This document shows, in pieces, positions 1 through 64,000 of a DNA stretch of 64,000 bases. The DNA comes from Syngnathus acus. Taxonomy: Eukaryota; Chordata; Actinopteri; Syngnathiformes; Syngnathidae. Location: assembly GCF_901709675.1 (NCBI RefSeq), contig NC_051098.1, positions 16,365,464-16,429,463 on the forward strand. Direction: 5' to 3'. A program made the position numbers and the translations under genes. The notes below the pieces were generated by a model. It worked only from the letters and a program-made list of their open reading frames with translations. It did not search any database and was not told where the DNA came from. Every line of letters starts with the position of its first letter. Positions within the stretch are counted from its first letter, which is position 1.

Positions 1-550
1 AAGGACATCAGAACGTGAATGAGGAAGAATATTAGCCTGGTTGGCTCCCCGCGGCGCTGTCCTCCCTCTCACAGCTTTTGAGGGTGTGGCACATACTCAA
101 GGGGAGGGGGGGGGGTTGGTTGAGCAGATCAGCAGAGGCTCAGCCTCCTCGCCCATCTGCTGACCCATCTGGCCCGAGTGCCCAGCCTGGCTCGGGATTC
201 TCCCAGTGCCCCCCGTCCCGTCCCGTTGGCGGCGGGACAAAGAGTCAGTGATGGTGGCACACGACGCTGTCCGTGGTGCTGACTTCATGTTAACGGCTAA
301 AGATCACAATTGAAAAGTAAGCTAAGTTTGAGGTGACGACAATTTGGTAGGACCGCATCCATAAAAGTGATCTGCAACATGGCCTCAAAGCACTACTTTT
401 GTCTAAATGGAACTCCTCAACTCAATTCATCGTCGTGACACCAAAACACAAAACAAAAATCTGATTTAAAAAGAAAACATAATCATTCCTTTGAAGCTGC
501 AAATGCATCGCCGAGAATGTTTCATCCATGCGTATGCATTTTTTTTGAAG
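1..550 (+). other. nbea: nbea intron (left edge)
   Basis: Intronic sequence upstream of the first visible exon. It has a G-run at 102-116 and an AT-rich 3' part ending in the T8 acceptor tract. No gene seen. Confidence 0.7.
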
Positions 551-54321
<53,771 letters not shown>

Positions 54322-54953
54322 TCCCCGACCCGGCGGACACTCTGGACCTGGACTGTGACTGTCCCCGATCTCGGTGGCCTTGAAAAGTGAAGCAAAGAAC
54401 GGACGGGTTTGCGTTCAGCATGGACGTGCTTTCTGCTGGTTTCACGTCACCGGCCGCAGTTCAGGGAAGCCAACCAGAACGTGTAAATATGCAACAAAAT
54501 GGTTCCTAGACTTGCTTGTCAACCAAACAAGACATGACGATGAATTGGTGGTTTTGGTTAAAGAAATCCTTTTAAGTCGGAACTCTTTATTTCTGTCAGC
54601 TTGTGCATTTTAAATATTCAGACACGGAACTGAACTGTTGGGAGTTTCCATCCTCGTGGGACGCACAGCTGGCCAAAGCAAATATAATTGGAGAGAGTCA
54701 CAAGTATTTACAAGCCAGAAAATTGTTTTTGGGTCTTTTTCATTGCCCAGATGTGCTGAGGCCAAAATGGTGGCGCCCATTAACTCCTAAAAGGGGGAGA
54801 AAATCTTCCAACAGGTTCTCAACCTGGTGATTTTTTTTTACATGCAGACGCAGCCGCCATGTTGTCACTGACATTAGAACTCTCCTCTTGTTATTAACAT
54901 TTACAAAACGAGATCAACATTTTTTAATCAAGAAAAGTTTTGAATCATATCAT

Positions 54954-54959
54954 AATAAA
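54954..54959 (+). other. nbea: Candidate nbea poly(A) signal
   Basis: First AATAAA after the nbea stop, 633 bases downstream. Longer 3' UTRs are possible. Confidence 0.45.
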
Positions 54960-55593
54960 TGCATGTTTTGTTTGCCAGCTCAGCTAAATTGAGCGTCAAC
55001 GTGTTTGTGTAATGTGCACATGCTGACGCTTTATTTGATTTTAATGTTTTTTGTTTTAAGTACATTTGTCCATTTCAAAAGTGCCGTGTGTGCTGGGAAG
55101 CAATATGAAACTTCAAAGGAACTGCGCAGTATTAACATGAAATTTCATAACAAATATGCAAATTGTTTCATGTTTTTTGGCAAACTTGCGAGAGGTGAGC
55201 GACAGCGGGAACGCAAGTTTTCACTTGTTTTCATTTGAGAATAATTTAATTTAAATTATATTAATTTGTTCACATTGTGAATGTTTTATATGTGCCATGA
55301 TGCTTGGTTGACTTGTATTTATTTTTCTCAGTTGCATTTTTGATTTTTAAAAAAATGTCTGGGATGATGTCTTCGGTTGGTATTTAAGCAAACGTGTTTC
55401 AAAATGACTGAATTCATATTGCTGAAGGTTTTCTTTTCCGCGTGCTTATACTGCCCTCTACTGTCTGAACCTGTCACAGCAGGACTTCGCTTTCAAAAAG
55501 TCATGCAGCAATTGTTTGCCCACATCACTTGTATCCTTTTAATACGTTTAAATTAAAAAAAAGAGACATTTGTTTCGAGTCTTTTTTTTATCC

Positions 55594-55599
55594 TTTATT
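55594..55599 (-). other. dclk1: Candidate dclk1 poly(A) signal
   Basis: AATAAA on the minus strand, about 1.46 kb past the dclk1 stop. It would leave about 600 bases between the two convergent transcripts. Confidence 0.4.
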
Positions 55600-57060
55600 C
55601 CTGATCTTAAAAGACATGGGCGAGGAAAGTCATTCACAGACACATTTTCAGAACTTGGTTGTTTCATTTCACACTTGATGGGCGAGCAGGCACTCCGGAC
55701 AGTGACCCAACAATTTGTATAAAGGAGCTCATCCATGTTGACATAATATTCTGACGGATTATGGATGTCGATAATAGTTACAGGCACATTCCTCTGTTGT
55801 TACATGACTGACGTTGCAGATCAAATGAAAAAACACATTTAAAAAAAGGACAAAGGTTTGGCCTATTTGATTTAGCCTTTGTTACTTGAACATTTCAGCA
55901 GCCCTTACAAAACAACATAGTGGCGTTGGATTTCTTCCAAGACAAACAAACGAGCCGCAGGACATTCATGGACACAAACATGGGATGGCACGGATGGATG
56001 GATGCAAGATGCGCGCGCACATGCACTTTACGCGCAGCCTCACCTTTGAAAAAAAAGTCTCGTTTGACCGGAAGTGCTGTGCTACATGCAGTCCGTCTAA
56101 CTTCCGTTGTATTTTTCACGTTTTGTTTCATTCACTCGTCCCTTCCTTCAGACATTTTTATCGCTGTGCTTTTCGCGAGCCGACACTTCTAATTGCACTT
56201 TCAACTTGTGCTATTATAGTGCAATGCCACTTTCTGAACACTCGACACCGAGTTATTTAAAAAAAAAAAGCAGCATAGGTAACACCTGTGACAACTTTAT
56301 AGCAGCAAATTCTTGGCTCCGTCCACTCGAAGGTTCAATTGAACATTATGCATCGGAACCCTCGATAGTGCAGCAACAGCTCGCTGAAAGTCACGTGAGA
56401 TCATGCAGTTTGCCGTTCCTGCAGTACTCAATCTTGACCACGGGCGGGCGCCAGAGCGCTACCACTTTCTGTAGGCTAAAAGGCTGCAACAGGTGAGCGA
56501 GTAGATTGTTTGTTGTCTAACCTCAAACTTGTCAATTATAACTCGTTTTGAATTGTACAAATTGCGTGTGAATACTGAAGAGCTGACGCTGAAGTGATGA
56601 AATGCCTGAGCAGGAATTGAGTCCATTGTTCAACAGTGGAATGTGTGATTTAGTTGGAATGGTTTCAAGAAATGTGCAACGAGAAGGGACTTGCATTGCT
56701 AACGTTTGAGGGAAGTCTGCTAAACGGTTCCCTGGATGTCCCAAATGAAAGTTGGAATGGTTGGATAAGTTGCGGAATGGAGCTAGATGTCCATTTTTCT
56801 GAAATTGGTAGTCAAATGTGAAAGTAGAAATGTAAAAAAATGGACAAATCATGCTCGCAAAATAACTTTGTTACCCTCAGAGCCAAATTGCCCCAGTGAG
56901 CTTGCTAAAGCATGTTTTCTGAAAACATTCAAACATGACTTAAAAGGCAATGATGCCATTGGCAGAACCACGCGGTCCAATGCTCTTCAGCATTCGCACA
57001 ATTTGGGAAAAAAAATACAATCGTGGCTCGTGGGGGCGCTCTTGAGTCAAGTCAATCCGC

Positions 57061-63960
<6,900 letters not shown>

Positions 63961-64000
63961 CTATAAAAGTGTTCATGACACGTTAAAGTGGCAGGCACTC

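Larger units (their letters stand above)
54322..57060. other. Convergent 3' interval between nbea and dclk1
   Basis: Contains both 3' UTRs and the gap between them. No further coding region is recognised. A CTCF-like motif with one mismatch is on the minus strand at 55451-55464. Confidence 0.65.

Overview
The window is vertebrate nuclear DNA, most likely from a teleost fish. It has multi-exon genes with GT-AG introns, many CA/CT/AT microsatellites, a tRNA-derived SINE, a Tc1-type transposase fossil and short TIR elements of fish type. The species cannot be named from sequence alone. No rRNA, tRNA, CRISPR or prokaryotic features were recognised.

Three genes account for the coding content. (1) The plus strand carries the last 22 coding exons (551-54321) of neurobeachin, nbea. 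They encode about 976 C-terminal residues: DUF1088, PH-BEACH, BEACH and WD40 regions, ending at the characteristic HYEHQHRY terminus. The 5' two thirds of the gene lie left of the window. (2) mab21l1, a single-exon gene of 359 codons (19370-20449), lies on the opposite strand inside the 16.9 kb nbea intron 18493-35428. (3) dclk1 (doublecortin-like kinase 1) lies tail-to-tail with nbea on the minus strand, with 14 exons between 57061 and 63960. These cover the second doublecortin domain, the Ser/Pro-rich linker, the whole Ser/Thr kinase domain and the long-isoform C-terminus. Its first exons lie right of the window. The order nbea / nested mab21l1 / dclk1 is the vertebrate NBEA-MAB21L1-DCLK1 block. 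Residue-level features exclude the paralogous LRBA-MAB21L2-DCLK2 block. Whether these are the a or b teleost duplicates cannot be decided here.

Layout: 1-18492 holds nbea exons 1-5 of the window in long introns. 18493-35428 is the giant intron with mab21l1, its CpG-rich promoter and gene-poor DNA that may hold regulatory elements. 35429-54321 holds the more closely spaced BEACH and WD40 exons. 54322-57060 is the convergent 3'-end interval. 57061-63960 is the compact dclk1 kinase half, then a 3.6 kb intron that splits the second DCX domain.

The less ordinary content is in the non-coding parts. A 1,037 bp TIR element in the dclk1 intron keeps the first exons of two convergent genes (a THAP-domain protein and a second ORF resembling fish transposon proteins). 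The dclk1 intron after the DCX2 exon uses a GC donor. Two nbea acceptors have a microsatellite as their pyrimidine tract. An OTX/bicoid-class palindrome lies near mab21l1. CTCF-like motifs change orientation between nbea and dclk1. A CpG-rich ETS/CRE promoter-like block lies inside dclk1.
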